Of a DNA stretch of 64,000 bases, positions 23,133 to 34,649 are shown one piece after another. Source of the stretch: Sanghuangporus weigelae (lineage: Eukaryota; Basidiomycota; Agaricomycetes; Hymenochaetales; Hymenochaetaceae); the NCBI GenBank assembly GCA_033182465.1, contig CP137318.1, positions 4,427,667 through 4,491,666 on the forward strand. The letters run 5' to 3'. Under the pieces are notes generated by a model. That model was not told where the DNA came from, searched no databases, and saw nothing but the letters and a program-made list of their open reading frames with translations. Position 1 is the first letter of the stretch; each line of letters begins with the position of its first letter. A program made the position numbers and the translations under genes.

Positions 23133-24572
23133 GTAGCGCACACCGCTATTCTGGGTGTCAGCGGTCGAGTATTGTACATACTTCACCAGTGTCCAACACA
23201 CTGGTGTATCACCTGCCCGAGTGACTCCAACAGTCACAAAGGGTGTATATGACTCAATTCGATCCTTCCGAGCAGTCCGCCATACCTTAGGACGCGCCTG
23301 AGACTTCGTACATATCTTGGCTCACCCCATTTCACTTTCCATTGCACATATGTCACATTCCAAGACCCCGAAGACCCGTTAATACTGCGCGATAGGCGCC
23401 ATGCCATATTTTGTTGTCCATACTTTGTCACACTACCACTTGCCGACCTCCGCCTCAGTCACCTGAGCAGATATCGGCACTCCAAAGCCTGGACCCAGAC
23501 TCCTGAAGGGACCCTAGGCCTTTTCATCAGCATTTCACACCGCCAGGGATCATTCCGACCTGTTTCGAGGTACCCAACGATCGCGTACCTTCATCCCAGA
23601 CGTTCCACGAGATGCGCTCCATTGTTCGGACTTTGCCAAAGTGGTCTCCGAGGTTCGGACTTCCGATCGGAGTTTGCTGACTGGTACATCTGTTCAATCT
23701 CTCCATCCGGTTTGTTCACCGACTTGGTTGCGCGGTTCGGAGGACCCTTCCTGGACAGTTTTTATGTTGTTTCACATTACCTTGCAGTCCGTCTGACCCT
23801 TATCGCGTCAGTTTCACACTCCTTGCTATGATTTCATCCCGTTTCACAGTTTCCTGTAGTCCACTAGACTTCTGTCCTGTCAGTTTCACGCTCCTTGTTG
23901 TGGTTTTATTACATTTCACCTCACGTCTTGTCACGATCCTCCCCCAGTCCCAGATCAGTCGTTTTGTACATGTTTTGGACGCCCATAGTCTATAAAACCT
24001 GCCCAGATGTCGTAGTTTTCAGAGAGCGAATACCAGAGATCTGTTCAGCGCACACGTCCTCTGTTTCGAAGCCTCTCAGACCATCCCGACCGACTCTGTC
24101 AGTCATAGAAAGCCGTAGTACCCCCCTTGGGTGTCTCGTCTTCCTTGCCTAGACTAGTCCGGACGTCCCTGGGGTGACTCGGATACTCTCAGCTTGTCTT
24201 CTTTCTTCGTCGACTCATCTCCAAGGTGATCAAGTCGCCGAAGTATTCACTCGGTTCACTGCAGCACGGCCGGATTGGTCCCCCTAGATGACCATTGAGT
24301 ATCACATATTGCCTACGTGTATTCGCTCCCCCTTTTTCCCCTTTTTAGATAGTCCACACCGGCCGTCCGGCCGGAGGTATTCCGTCTATCCACGGTTCCC
24401 ACAGAGTAGGCCGGAGTCTCGGTCTGTCTCAAGGGAGTCTTCTGGATCACCCTTCTTTGTTCGGTTTCCCCGATTCGTTCTCGCTTGCTCCCTATAGGAT
24501 CGAATGCCCTAGCCTGCTAGGATCGCACCTACAGACCTAGTCCAATTGTCCACCCACCCTATCGATCATACA
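23133..24572. mobile_element. Solo-LTR-like insertion inside the copia reverse transcriptase
   Basis: About 1,440 bp, CT-rich on the plus strand, with no coding domains. Read on the minus strand it starts TGTATGATCG and ends GTGCGCTAC(A), so the tips resemble the TG..CA of an LTR. It is flanked by GCGGT (23128-23132) and GCAGT (24573-24577), an imperfect 5-bp duplication. Leaving it out restores the copia frame as SLDYC-ARWVARGNIQIPG, close to the conserved KAR-VA-G region. It contains small hairpins such as CCAGTGT..ACACTGG. Exact ends are uncertain by a base or two, and the family is not identified. Confidence 0.65.
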
Positions 24573-27381
24573 GCAGTAATCCAGCGACCTGTCGGGTTGT
24601 TCCTTGAGGTTGTATACCCACATGCCCTTGATGATATGTTCGTTCAGTGGACATTCGACGACCTGCCAGTAGTTCATTTCGGTAAGCTTGTTGTCTTCAT
24701 ATTGCATCGCTTTTATCCATTCGTTTGCGTGTTGAGAATGGAGTGCCTCTTCTAATGTCTTGGGAATGGGTGTGTTGGCGACGAAACACGTTAGACCGGC
24801 TGAATTGGTGAATTTGAATAATCCAGGGAGCATGTCGAGATAACAAAGGGTGGACTGTTGTTGTTGGCTGGCTATAGATCGTTCGGTGGGCTTATGAGGG
24901 CGATTGGAGCATCTTAGAGCTTTGGTGGGTGGTTTCAAGATTTCGTAGGGTAGTTTTGCATTGTCATCTTCATCATGTAGGTAGATTTCATTTGGTAAAG
25001 AGGGATCGCAAGGAGAAGAGCAAGAGTAGCTCTTGAGTTCATCGAAAAGCACATCGCGAGAATAAAAAATTTGACGTGTTGTTGGATCCATCAGTCTGTA
25101 TGCCGAGTCATCTCTGTATCCAAGAAGGATACATTTGATTGATTTTGGATCGAGCTTTTTGTGCTTTTCGGGTGGAACACGCATGTATGCGACAGTGCCA
25201 AAAGTACGAATGTGACTGACATCAGGTTTTCTGTCGTATAGTACTTGATATGGCAACTTGATTTCGACTTTGGATTTACCGACACGATTATGGACGTACG
25301 TGAAAGTAGCGTAAGCTTCTGCCCAGTAAGCTTCTGGTAGCTGAGCAAAGGAGATCATCACTCAAACAGCATCAGCTCCCGTTCTGTTCATGCACTCTAT
25401 TCTGCCATTCATTTCGTGGCGATATGGAACAGTCAAGTGGTGATGGATCCCATTTTCTTGATTGAAAATTGACATAGCGTGATTGACGAATTCAGATCCA
25501 TTATCTGAGTGTAAAGCCTTTACAGAAAGTCCGAGCTGATTCTTGAACTCGGCGCATAAGTGCTGCCAGAGACTCAGAATGACGGTGGAATCCTTAGAAT
25601 TGATCGCATGGGCCCAAACATAGTTTGAAAATTTGTCTACAAGCTTCAGGGAAATCTGAGCTCCTGAGAAAGATTTCGTGCTCATGAATTCGAGATCAGT
25701 GTGTATGATATCTCCAGGTCTGACAGCCCGGAGCTCTCAAGAATGGGATGGCTTGGCTATCATTTTTGACAGCACGCAAACTTCGCAGTTGACGTCCCCA
25801 CCCTCCTTGATATGGAGGCCATCGACGATCCGTTTTGTGTGGATTTCTCTGATCCTATCAGTGTTGAAGTGAGTGAAATGCTGATGCCACACGCCGAGCG
25901 GTTTTTTGATTTGATCGGCTGTGGAAGTGAGGTTGACTTTTTGTGGGGTATTGGTATCAAATAACCATTAGTCCCTGACTGGAGTTCCGCGCGCAATTTC
26001 TTTGTCGTCGAGCATTAATATACACCATGTTGGCTTCTTGAATAGAGTCTCGACACCGAGGTCATGAAGCAATTTGATAGTTGAAAGAAGATTGTATCTA
26101 ATAGATGATACATGGATGACATTGTGAACCACGAGGTGCGTGGCACAGCCATTGAGGTTGAATTGCAAACAAATTGATCCACATCCTACAGCCATCATTT
26201 TGGTATGATTAGGAAGGCCAACTTCTGTATTAAGGGGCTCATAGTCGATAAACAGTGATCTGTCATTCGTGAAGTGAGAAGTGGCTTCTGAATCGATGAG
26301 CCACGAAGTAGATTTGGCATGACGTTCAGAAACGGCCATCATGAACTGTCTTGAAAGTTCAGTAGTGACGTGTGCAGCTTGGGCTGGCTGATCTGTGGGT
26401 GTGGTGGTCATCATAGCTTTCTGTTTGTCTTCAAGCTCTTTTCTCATCGAGGCCAAGTGGGCTCGTTCTCTGTGGAGTAAGTTGGTTGGGACTTTATACC
26501 CGGGCGGACGATTACGGATGCCACCTCCCCCTGGTGCCCAGCAGCTCTGGATGCTGTGGTACCCACAATTGCAATTGGAGCATAGGGGTCTGTTGGTATT
26601 ACATCTAGCGCGAGCAGGTCCGACGAAAGCAGAGTTGGAAGGCTGAGGTGCGGATGTTTGACCCATCGCAAGAGCAGTTTGAGGAACCGATGGGGAAGAG
26701 GGACTTGAGTTTTGAAGGTTGTGGAGTTCTAGTGCCATAAGTATTGTTTTGCCATTTGCGAAGAAAGATCCCATATTGGCGACCATCTCCCATTTAGGGT
26801 GGCCACCAAAAGAGGCGACGATGATTGAAGTCCATTCCTTGTCAGAGAGATCGAGTCCTGAGTCTAGGACATCAGCTTTGAGTTTCCTCAGTTGAAAGTT
26901 GTGTTCTTTGACGGCTTCGGTGAGTCCGATACACTTGTTCCTTAATTCCATTATCGTCTTGTTTTGCAACATGGCGTTCTCAGTACCGAAGCAAGCCTCT
27001 AGTTTCATCCACAAATCAGCTGCGCAAGTAATCCCTCCGCACAAGTTCTGGTAGAGGCCATTGTCCATGTTGAAGCTGAGTTGTCCTTTGGCTAGGTTGT
27101 CGACTTAGTGCCACACCCTCCATTTCTCGGGTTTGATAAGTCTATCTGGGCGAAGAAGGGACCCATCGATGTGCTCAAACCAGCAGTTTCCATAGAGAAT
27201 TTGCTCTTGAAGATCTTTCCAAAGAAAATAGTTTGATCCATCCCCCTTGAGTTTTGAATTCGAGTCAAAGTCCTTGATATGGTATTCTTCAGGCCGCTTG
27301 ACTAGAGTACATTGGTGCGTTTCCATTTCTGGTTGTGATTGAATGCGGTCTAGGAGGACTGGTGGAGAACTGGTATGTTGA

Positions 27382-27489
27382 TGTGGAACAGGAGATGAAA
27401 TACTACGTTCAAGTGGATGTGGAACAGGAGATGAAATACGATGTTCGAGTGGATGTGGAACAGGAGATGAAATACAACGTTCGAGTGGC
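27382..27489. repeat. Three tandem 36-bp repeats in copia gag leader
   Basis: Copies begin at 27382, 27418 and 27454, each starting TGTGGAACAGGAGATGAAA. On the minus strand each encodes a 12-residue unit of the form ISSPVPHPLE-R. The length is a multiple of three, so the frame is kept. Confidence 0.9.
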
Positions 27490-27936
27490 TGACGAATGGA
27501 GGTAGAAGGCTCACCAGCCACGATTTGATAATAATTTGGTTGGGTGGCACGGCTGACAGTAAGTGGCCGTATACTACGGCTGCGGGCTCTAGATTCACGG
27601 CTTCTGGATCATGAGGGAGGCATATCGCTTTCACTTAGTAATGAGGTGAGAGGGCTGTTGCCAAAAATGGGGGGCGGCAAATGCTCTTCTGGCAGTTCAA
27701 TCACTTGATGATTGTTGACGTCCGGTGGGTTGTTTTGCAATTGCTCTTCCGGCGGTTCAATCACTTGATGATCGTCAACGTGCGGTCGCTCATTTGAATT
27801 CCAGGGGTCCAAATCAATCCAACCAAGTTGAATATGGTCGCGTTGTCTCTGGCCTCTGGTTGCTGTCATGCATGACGGATCTACGTGGCTGAAAGCAAAT
27901 AATGTAATTGATTACTGAGTGGCAAGGCTCATAACC

Positions 27937-28252
27937 TTTTGTAATTCTCAGTCGAAGTAGTAGTAGATGACTCTGTGTATTCACCTTTTGTAATTCTACA
28001 TGAACAATATGATGAATATAATGGAAATAAGATAAAGGCAAGAAGAATACCCACCTCAGTCGAAGTAGTAGTAGACGACTGAGGTGAGTGGCACGCACAG
28101 TAGTTGTTGATATAGGCTGTGTCAGCCGCGTGTGACATAATAGGTGAAGAGAAAGGAAAATATAAAGGATTCTGCACGTGATCAATAAAGAGCTATTTGG
28201 AGAAAGAAATAGAAAGTCGGGAACAAAGGTCGAGTCGCACATATTTTCAACA
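27937..28252 (-). repeat. 5' LTR of the copia element
   Basis: 316 bp, nearly identical to 21423-21738. The two differences seen are GATGAC/GACGAC near 27968 and AAGAAGAAT/AAGAAAAAT near 28043. It is followed on the right by the ATAAT duplication. Confidence 0.92.
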
Positions 28253-28257
28253 ATAAT

Positions 28258-30240
28258 TGAGCACGGTGCTCCTTGATCGGGCACGTTGATAGCTGAATCC
28301 AACTGCCAGCGAAAGTATCGACACGCACTCTCGGATGAGACTGTAAACGGAGTATTTGGGCATAAAGGAAATAGGCTGAATTAAAAACGAACCATTTATT
28401 GTTGATTTGTTAACGTTCTGGAAATGGACTGCTTGTGAGTTGCTCCCGAAAGATGGAAATTTATTGAAGTCGTCTGCTTGAGCCAGTCAGATTCGGGGTA
28501 CGCTCAAAACGAACGAAAAGAATAGTAATGTCCAAGCTACTACCTGGTCGATCCACCAGAACTGAGCGCCTGTCCAGACTAGAGCTAAAGCAGTCGCAAT
28601 CAATGAGAAAAAAAAATTGCCGCTACGATAAGCAAGGATGAGGTCGGAAGGTACACCCAGTCCAATTTGGGAAGTTCCACTTGAAACCTTAGAGGTCAAG
28701 ATGTCAAAGATGAGATGCGCACTGATAATGCAGACGAGGTCTTCGTTAAGTTCGAATCACAAAACGCAAACAATGGACGAGGTCGGACGAGCCGGGCAGT
28801 TGACGCCCTTGTGCCGGATGCAGTGATTCAACGGCATGCTCAACGCCAGAGATCCAGTTGCTCCTTTTGAGGTGCATAAACAAACAGAATATTAAGGCAA
28901 TCAGGTAATAGAAGAAAAAGATGAACAAAGAGTTCATCGGACTCGTTATCTGTTACCTCTGCGAAAGGTGTTTGAATCATACTTCACCGCGGCTTGAGAT
29001 CTTCCTTACGTAGGCAAGAACCGAATATTGCGTGGGAGCGATGTATCCTAACCTAGATGCCAGACGCATTCCGAAGCAAAGAGACGAACCTGGCGAGAAA
29101 GAGAAACGAGCTCAAAGGTAAGAGAGGTGAAAATTTCAAGAAGAGGCGACTTCTTCACTGCAAGAGATGCGGGATCAGAATACGCTGTGAAATAAATAGA
29201 GCAGAAAGGAAACCAACCGCACCTGATCGCATTGGGAATGGTTCGGTTCAAAATTGGATGATCGGCCAATATAACCACGTAATATGTAAATTATTATGTA
29301 ATTGGCCTTATACTATGTGCGTGCCATCTTTTCCTATACTCAACTTTATTCTCAGTGTCCGTTGTTTAACTTGCTATGGATTGAGTTTCCTCGGCCTTCC
29401 TTTCGACCGGTATTCAAACATACAAGGTAGAAGAATCAGGAGAGATAGATGGGAAGGAATCGGACTTCGAGTGAAACTTACCACTATCCCTTGTCGTCAA
29501 TGTTGGCCGATAGGTCTCGAAACCTATATCAATGACCAGTGCATTCTTCTCTCCGACGACTAGACAGTTGCCGTGCCGCCGTCCGAACGTCTTGATTATC
29601 ATGATGTATCGAGACACCGGGGCTTCTCGTGTGCACACTCTGTGTGCTAGCGGCCCGTTGTTCCACCACCTCCGACGTGTTTCCTGTCCGGTATGCCCGA
29701 GTTGAGTAGGGCCCGCGCAACACAGTCCATATCTTTGTGATAAACCAGGACAATGGGTTGACATCGTCGTCTTTCACTGGAAACGGGGAACGGTCTCAAG
29801 CAACGTCTCAGGTGAGTACGACGTCTCTGTCTTTTACTGTCATGATCCGTCGTACGCATGGCCTGTAGTGTCGTAGGTGCCTTCTCGCCGGCAAAGGATA
29901 TCAAGGCAAGAAGCGCGAACCCAGCCGAATCTTGGCGCAATCTAGATGGTCGTCTCATTCCTTTCAACACTCGTTACCCGGGGCACTCTACCTCTTGAAT
30001 ACGCTTCAGGATCTTTCCAATTGAGGGGGAACTGTATGAATCGACTCCTGTTGCGAAATGCCGGAAGCAAGTTTTGACGGGGTCACCTTCATCAATGTAA
30101 TTCGAAGCAGTCGCTCGGACATCTGGGGGATCGGAATCGACCCGCTTCTGCTGCTTTAGCAGGGATATAAGGTATAAAGTTCTCCATCGTTCTTTGCCGT
30201 GGAAGCATCTTGGACGACTTCGTCACTTCATTCTAACGAC
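28258..30240. other. Gene-poor; a possible decayed membrane-protein gene on the minus strand
   Basis: On the minus strand, 28937 down to 28487 holds two hydrophobic ORFs (SLFIFFFYYLIALIFCLFMH, then GNFFFSLIATALALVWTGAQ followed by FWWIDQVVAW). These could be exons of a cation-efflux-like or other multi-pass protein, but no motif confirms it. ORFs at 29414-29970 (-) overlap in different frames and are not recognised. The remaining sequence, including the promoter of the gene at 30241, shows nothing else. Confidence 0.35.
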
Positions 30241-31843
30241 ATGTCTCTTGTACTCCGATCCCAGATCCCTCATTTGAGCGCAAGCAAAGTGCCAGGCTGG
30301 ATCTATCGCACGACTATAGCAAAGTACTTTCAGTTCGCGCTGGTGACGCTCCTAGTGCACGATTCAGGTATGCAAGTCAACTTTGTACGAGAATCGCTGA
30401 TTAATTATGTTTCCAAGTCACGATGATGGATAAAGAGGTGATTATGCTCTCCAAATTGTTAGTGTCGAAATAGGACCTGACGTTGATTGTGTTGAACAGA
30501 TCAAGTACTTCTGGGTATGTTCCAGGATGCCTCGATGCAATGTTTCAATAACCGGGTCTTCATTGCTGTAGAAATTTCCACTGAACACCACGACTGTCGT
30601 TTATTTCGCCGTAAGTGTAGTTCATACAGCGCAGGCAACCTCTGAATACTTATTTCTATTCATCAGAATCGGTATACCGGAATACTAGCTATCGTTGCGC
30701 AATTATTCTGTGAGTTTATTTTTCTTTGTAGTTTGTCGAGCCTCTCATACCCGTCTCTTCTTTCCAGGGTACTCGTACGATGCAAACATTACATTGTTGG
30801 TATTGCGTTCTCTGCGATATGAAGCCTCATTTCACTGACCTAGGTCGTCGATCAGGTGTAAGAGTTGTGAACGCAACATGTGTCAAGGTATCTAAGGTCC
30901 GACACTTTTAGGTAACTTCTCTGAATGGACACGGGAGATCTGCAGTATGTAATTCACAAAATCGTATGGCGCAAGTGCTGACCTATGCTCAGACTGGTGC
31001 ACTATAATCCTAATTGATTGCAAGTTATCTCCTGCGGGTACGAACCCTGTATGCTGACGTGTCACTTCACTTCCAATAGATATCCTTATGATGCGCGTCG
31101 TTGCGCTTTATTCTGGAGGTAGGTTTCATTTTCTGCGTATCTGTGGCGGATATTAACTTCCAGTCAGACCGAAGAGTGACAGTATTCGTCAAAGCGCTAC
31201 TCTTACTGGAAGCAACTTTCAAGCTGGTGCTCTTGATATACAGTACGCTTATCATGGAAGGTAGGGACAGTGATAGTTGCGCCGGCCATAGGTTGAATTT
31301 TGCTCTAGTCACTGTTGTGTCTCTTGCTAAAGGGATGGTCGCTTGTGCATCAGCAGGTCGAGTACCTGTCATTTGGGGAGTCATGGACTGGTAAGTCGAC
31401 ATATTGACCGAGTGCAATGCATCTTACAGTGGAAGTCAGGTTCATCCCGATGATTTACGGGATCGTCCTCATGGTCCTCGTTGTGTACAAGTCGACCGAG
31501 TATTGGAGACTCTCGAGAAAGTTCAAAGGGTTTCACCTAATCAAGGTGCTCATTCGGGATCAACTTCTGTATTTCTTGCTGTGAGATCGTCATCATCGTG
31601 ACCGGCATCCTCCTGATGATTATTTCCAGAGTCATGTCGTGCAGCGTTTTTAAAATGCTGCAATACGACATAATAATCAATGACAACCTGACGTTGGCAT
31701 ACATTGTAGAGGCCCTGGGAAGCCCGACGTTCCTTTGTCTTTTGGGTAGTCGACTGTTGATCAATCTGAAGGAGGCTGGAGAACTCGGAGCGAACGGAGG
31801 GACAGACTATAAACATACCATGAGTGACATGGTCTTCGCGTAG
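30241..31843 (+). CDS. DUF6533-type seven-TM membrane protein
   Basis: Exon 1 reads MSLVLRSQIPHLSASKVPGW to IAKYFQFALVTLLVHDS, then short introns and exons VTMMDKEV, IKYFW, KFPLNTTTVVYFA and NRYTGILAIVAQLFW. This is the DUF6533 helix-loop-helix with the W..K and NRY positions. Then DILMMRVVALYSG fills the conserved R-YALY place, DRRVTVFVKALLLLEATFKL begins the next helix pair, and KVLIRDQLLYFLA, TGILLMIISRV and ALGSPTFLCLLGSRLLINLK close the protein, which ends DMVFA. The GSRLL-NLKEAG ending puts it with the gene at 36060, its closest relative here. Function unknown. Some middle exons are uncertain, and I cannot exclude that one is disrupted. Confidence 0.7.
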
Positions 31844-32738
31844 CTCGTGATGGGCAAGGGAGTTGCAGCTCTGCAGAGCTCCACTTTTTATAATTGATTG
31901 ACCGCGTGTAATAGTTAGATACGCGGCTGGCCCGTGTTGTGTTGTGGAAACTGATGATATACCCGTCCTTGATATTACCCAACTGCAGATCGTTGCTTAG
32001 TCACTGATCGACTAAGATCCACTGGCACTGGCACTACTTCTTGCACTATCCTTCTTGCTGAATGCTGAATGAATGCCTGCTTCATCTGCCCATGTCTACC
32101 CCTGCATAACTGCTTACGCCGCATGGAATAGATCAGAATAAACTATACATGCCAAGTGCAGGCTGTGAGTCCAAGATCAGGGTTGCAATCATTGCGTCGG
32201 TGATGTGTCTTGATCAATCATCTACAGCGCTTGAATAATGCATCCACAGAACGGTTGTGATGCGCTCCAAACTTCGGTGTGAAGTCTAGAGAGAAAGCTT
32301 CGCACGTTCACGACTTCATCAAAGCGCAATCAAAGTTGCCAGTCTTTTCTTCTGGAGTGGAATTACGCTGCCGAAGTAATGAGCCCGTCACTGAGGTGAG
32401 GCAATGCGACGGATCAACGCCGAAGCGACGGGATTATACCCGGGCGCTGTTTGTAAGTAGTGTCGCTTGGTGTTAAGCGCTGATTTCCGCGCACCAAAGA
32501 TTGTCCCCTGAGGTAAATAAGTTAAGTACTTATTGATGTGTGTACTTGACGTGTTCCTCTTACCACCAGCCTCTTCTCCACGTACCCAACGTTGCGCCGC
32601 CGTCGAGTAGACATTTCCGAGGAATGAGTATTGTAGACGATACACCTAGAGATGCGCCGTTTTTCTGGGGATGGAAGAATGGAGTGCGTCGCAGTGTTGT
32701 TTATTCTATTTTTCTGACTCAAGCTTCGTACGTTACAG
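31844..32738. other. Intergenic, no gene recognised
   Basis: Small ORFs on both strands without features. The right part precedes the membrane-protein gene; no convincing signal-peptide exon could be joined to it, because MECVAVLFILFF (about 32690) is followed at once by a stop. Confidence 0.45.
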
Positions 32739-33933
32739 ATGAACGAAACATCTTTAATGGAATGCGGGTCATATGAGATTTCTGTGGTCTCCCAGCCTGG
32801 CTCGACAAGTTTTGGTGTCCCTCCGTACTATCTCATGGCATGGAAAGCGGATGGTGTACCGACAGTCAGCTCTATTGGGTCGGACAGGTCGAGTCTATCC
32901 TGGCAGGTCAACCAGGCGAGCGGTAAGTATTACCTCGATACCATTTTTATTGCATATCCTTAATATTTTTCAAAGGGTCGACGTTGGTGCTGACGGTCGT
33001 TGACAGTCGTGGGTTGGACGGAGGGATCGACCCTTACATATATACCGTCACTGGTCAGTATACATTGTCAGGCGGTGCATCTCCTTATACTCATGATTCT
33101 GCCCAAAGATAACAACACCACGACAAACTGTCTACCGACATCGCCTTCAACGAGCATTACGCTAGCAGCGAACGTCTCAACGTCAGAATACCTGGAAACG
33201 TGTGAACCGCTAGAAGTACGAATAAGTGGTGGTCAGAAGCCTTATACTGTGTCGATTGCAGTACTGGATTCGATGATGGTGACCAACATGACGCTGAATG
33301 GAAACGATGATGTTTTAACTTGGCCGAATCAAGCCGGGCCTAACAAGCAACTACTCGGTGCGTCTTTCGCGACTATCACCGAAACAAGAGCGTCTACTCA
33401 TCTAGGATGCAGTGTCTGTTTCTGATGCGAACGGTGTCTGGGGCAAGAGCACAGGAATCTACAGCACAGCTGGCGCCAACACCACCGATTGCTCCATAAG
33501 GACTACCTCTCGCCCCTCAGGCTCTACCGATTCCGACAAGGATCCCCAGGCATCTCAATCAAACCAAGGCGGCACTCATGACTCTGGTTTTGCCTCCCAA
33601 CCATGGCATTATATTGCAATTATCGTGCCCATTGCTATCATCGGCATTCTCGTCGGACTTGTGTTCTTCCTTCGACGGCGCCGACGACAACGAGGAGGAC
33701 TGAACGAACCCCAACCCGCGATACTGCCCGACGCATGGGTCGGACCAAGTTCGTTGCTCGATCGAGACTTGGGTACAAGTAGGAAGACGTACCTACGCGT
33801 CTCTCCTTCGGACGACATACTACCTGAACCGAAGGATGTTGTTCAACATGAGGACGCTGCAGACGCGCGGGAACTTCCACCTCCATATCGTGACCGTACC
33901 GCTCTCGTGAATGATTCGACCGACTCTCGATAA
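32739..33933 (+). CDS. Single-pass membrane protein with Ser/Thr-rich stalk
   Basis: Exons joined by three short introns give MNETSLMECGSYEISVVSQP, a KADGVPTVSSIGSDRSSLSW block, GSTLVLTVVDSRGLDGGIDP and a Thr/Asn/Ser stretch. Then come CEPLEVRISGGQKPYTVSIA with NMTLNGNDDVLTWPNQAGPN, and VSVSDANGVWGKSTGIYSTA. A Ser/Thr/Asp-rich stalk follows, then one transmembrane helix (WHYIAIIVPIAIIGILVGLV), a stop-transfer RRRRRQR cluster and a cytosolic tail ending with PPPYRDRTALVNDSTDSR. The layout matches a type of basidiomycete surface protein with two paired extracellular modules (C-x-L-x-x-x-x-x-GG-x-PYT). No signal peptide is seen at the chosen start, so an upstream exon may be missing. The function is unknown. 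A broken inverted copy lies at 8667-9818. Confidence 0.72.
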
Positions 33934-34649
33934 CATACGAGGACTGGAATACCAACGCCCATGCCCACGGGCCTTCCTTGTTGTTGTGGAAATACGTGCG
34001 AGTCGTTTGTAAGCTCCGCGAGTTCGGATAGAGGCGTTATCCAAATAGACGAAAAGGGTTTCACTGGCTTGAGGGTTCTCAGACCGACTCTTGTTTTGCT
34101 TTGGACATTCTATGGATACCTTCCGCAAAGCGATCGTAATGTAATTTTAATTTATTGCTATTATCTGGCATGTTCTTTAAGAAATTCATAAGTACACGAA
34201 TTGATTCGGGTTTAAGGTATTTCGCAATCGAGAAACTATTAATGGATTTGAAATTATGTTGAATAGCCATACTATAATCCCCAAAGTGCAAAACATGTCG
34301 AAGACACCATCAATCTCAATAGAAAATACCAGCTCAGAACAACATGTACTCTTTGGAGAAACGTTTGCGCAGCCTATACATGAGCACAGATTGCTTATGA
34401 GGGAGCAAAACGTCTGAGGAACGAAAGTATGCGCCACCAAGGCCAATGCTCGCAAGGGGAGGCGCCAGCCGACTTGAAGCACCGCAGTGTTACTCCGCTT
34501 CGGAATCGCTCCATGTGAGGGCCCGCTAGAAAGATATAATGATGAATGTAGTGGACCTAGGCTCTTGCTATAACAAAGATATGCTTGAGACCTACAAGAA
34601 AAAGTAAAAGACGAAGTTGACAAACAGTGTGCAGATCCTCGGAGCTCGT
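33934..34649. other. Intergenic, no gene recognised
   Basis: Lies between the tail-to-tail membrane protein gene and the acyltransferase remnant. A 161-aa minus-strand ORF (34186-34671) overlaps the acyltransferase remnant by a short stretch (HLLVGEDELRG) and then runs into featureless sequence. Confidence 0.4.

Larger units (their letters stand above)
21757..27634 (-). pseudogene. copia gag-pol with in-frame stops and an insertion
   Basis: The N-terminal part (27105-27634) contains HPLE-R-ISSPVP repeats; a stop near 27103 separates it from the gag core (DLWMKLEACFGTENAM). The zinc knuckle is CSNCNCGYHSIQSC (CX2CX4HX4C). The protease motif reads LIDSEATSHFT, with Glu where the catalytic DSG/DTG glycine is expected. 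The integrase core has DLEFMSTKSFSG, DNGSEF and a later Glu in NGRIE; two stops there fit CGA to TGA changes (near 25739 and 25361). The reverse transcriptase is split by the insertion at 23133-24572; its VTHIDD motif at about 22740 marks the active site. A TAA near 22433 precedes RNase H (YSDSDWASD, STAEAEY, the HIDIPIHHIRD block, ADILTKPLS). It is not translatable as one protein. Confidence 0.88.
21423..28252 (-). mobile_element. Ty1/copia LTR retrotransposon, defective
   Basis: 6,830 bp bounded by two 316-bp LTRs and flanked by a 5-bp duplication ATAAT (21418-21422 and 28253-28257). Internal order on the minus strand is gag with a zinc knuckle, protease, integrase, reverse transcriptase, RNase H: the copia order. 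A purine-rich tract (GAGGGGGAG) lies immediately before the 3' LTR at 21739. The region after the 5' LTR (GGTTATGAGCC) is the presumed primer site, though I cannot match it to a tRNA by eye. A 1.4-kb LTR-like insertion lies within the reverse transcriptase. Several in-frame stops make it non-autonomous. Confidence 0.93.

Noticed and set aside
24537-25361. Separate cellular gene for the 274-aa minus-strand ORF
   Set aside because: It is the integrase C-terminus and start of the reverse transcriptase of the copia element, bounded by a stop and by the nested insertion.
29414-29970. Arg-rich minus-strand ORFs as a novel small gene
   Set aside because: Three overlapping frames of similar length, no domain, no splice pattern; indistinguishable from chance.
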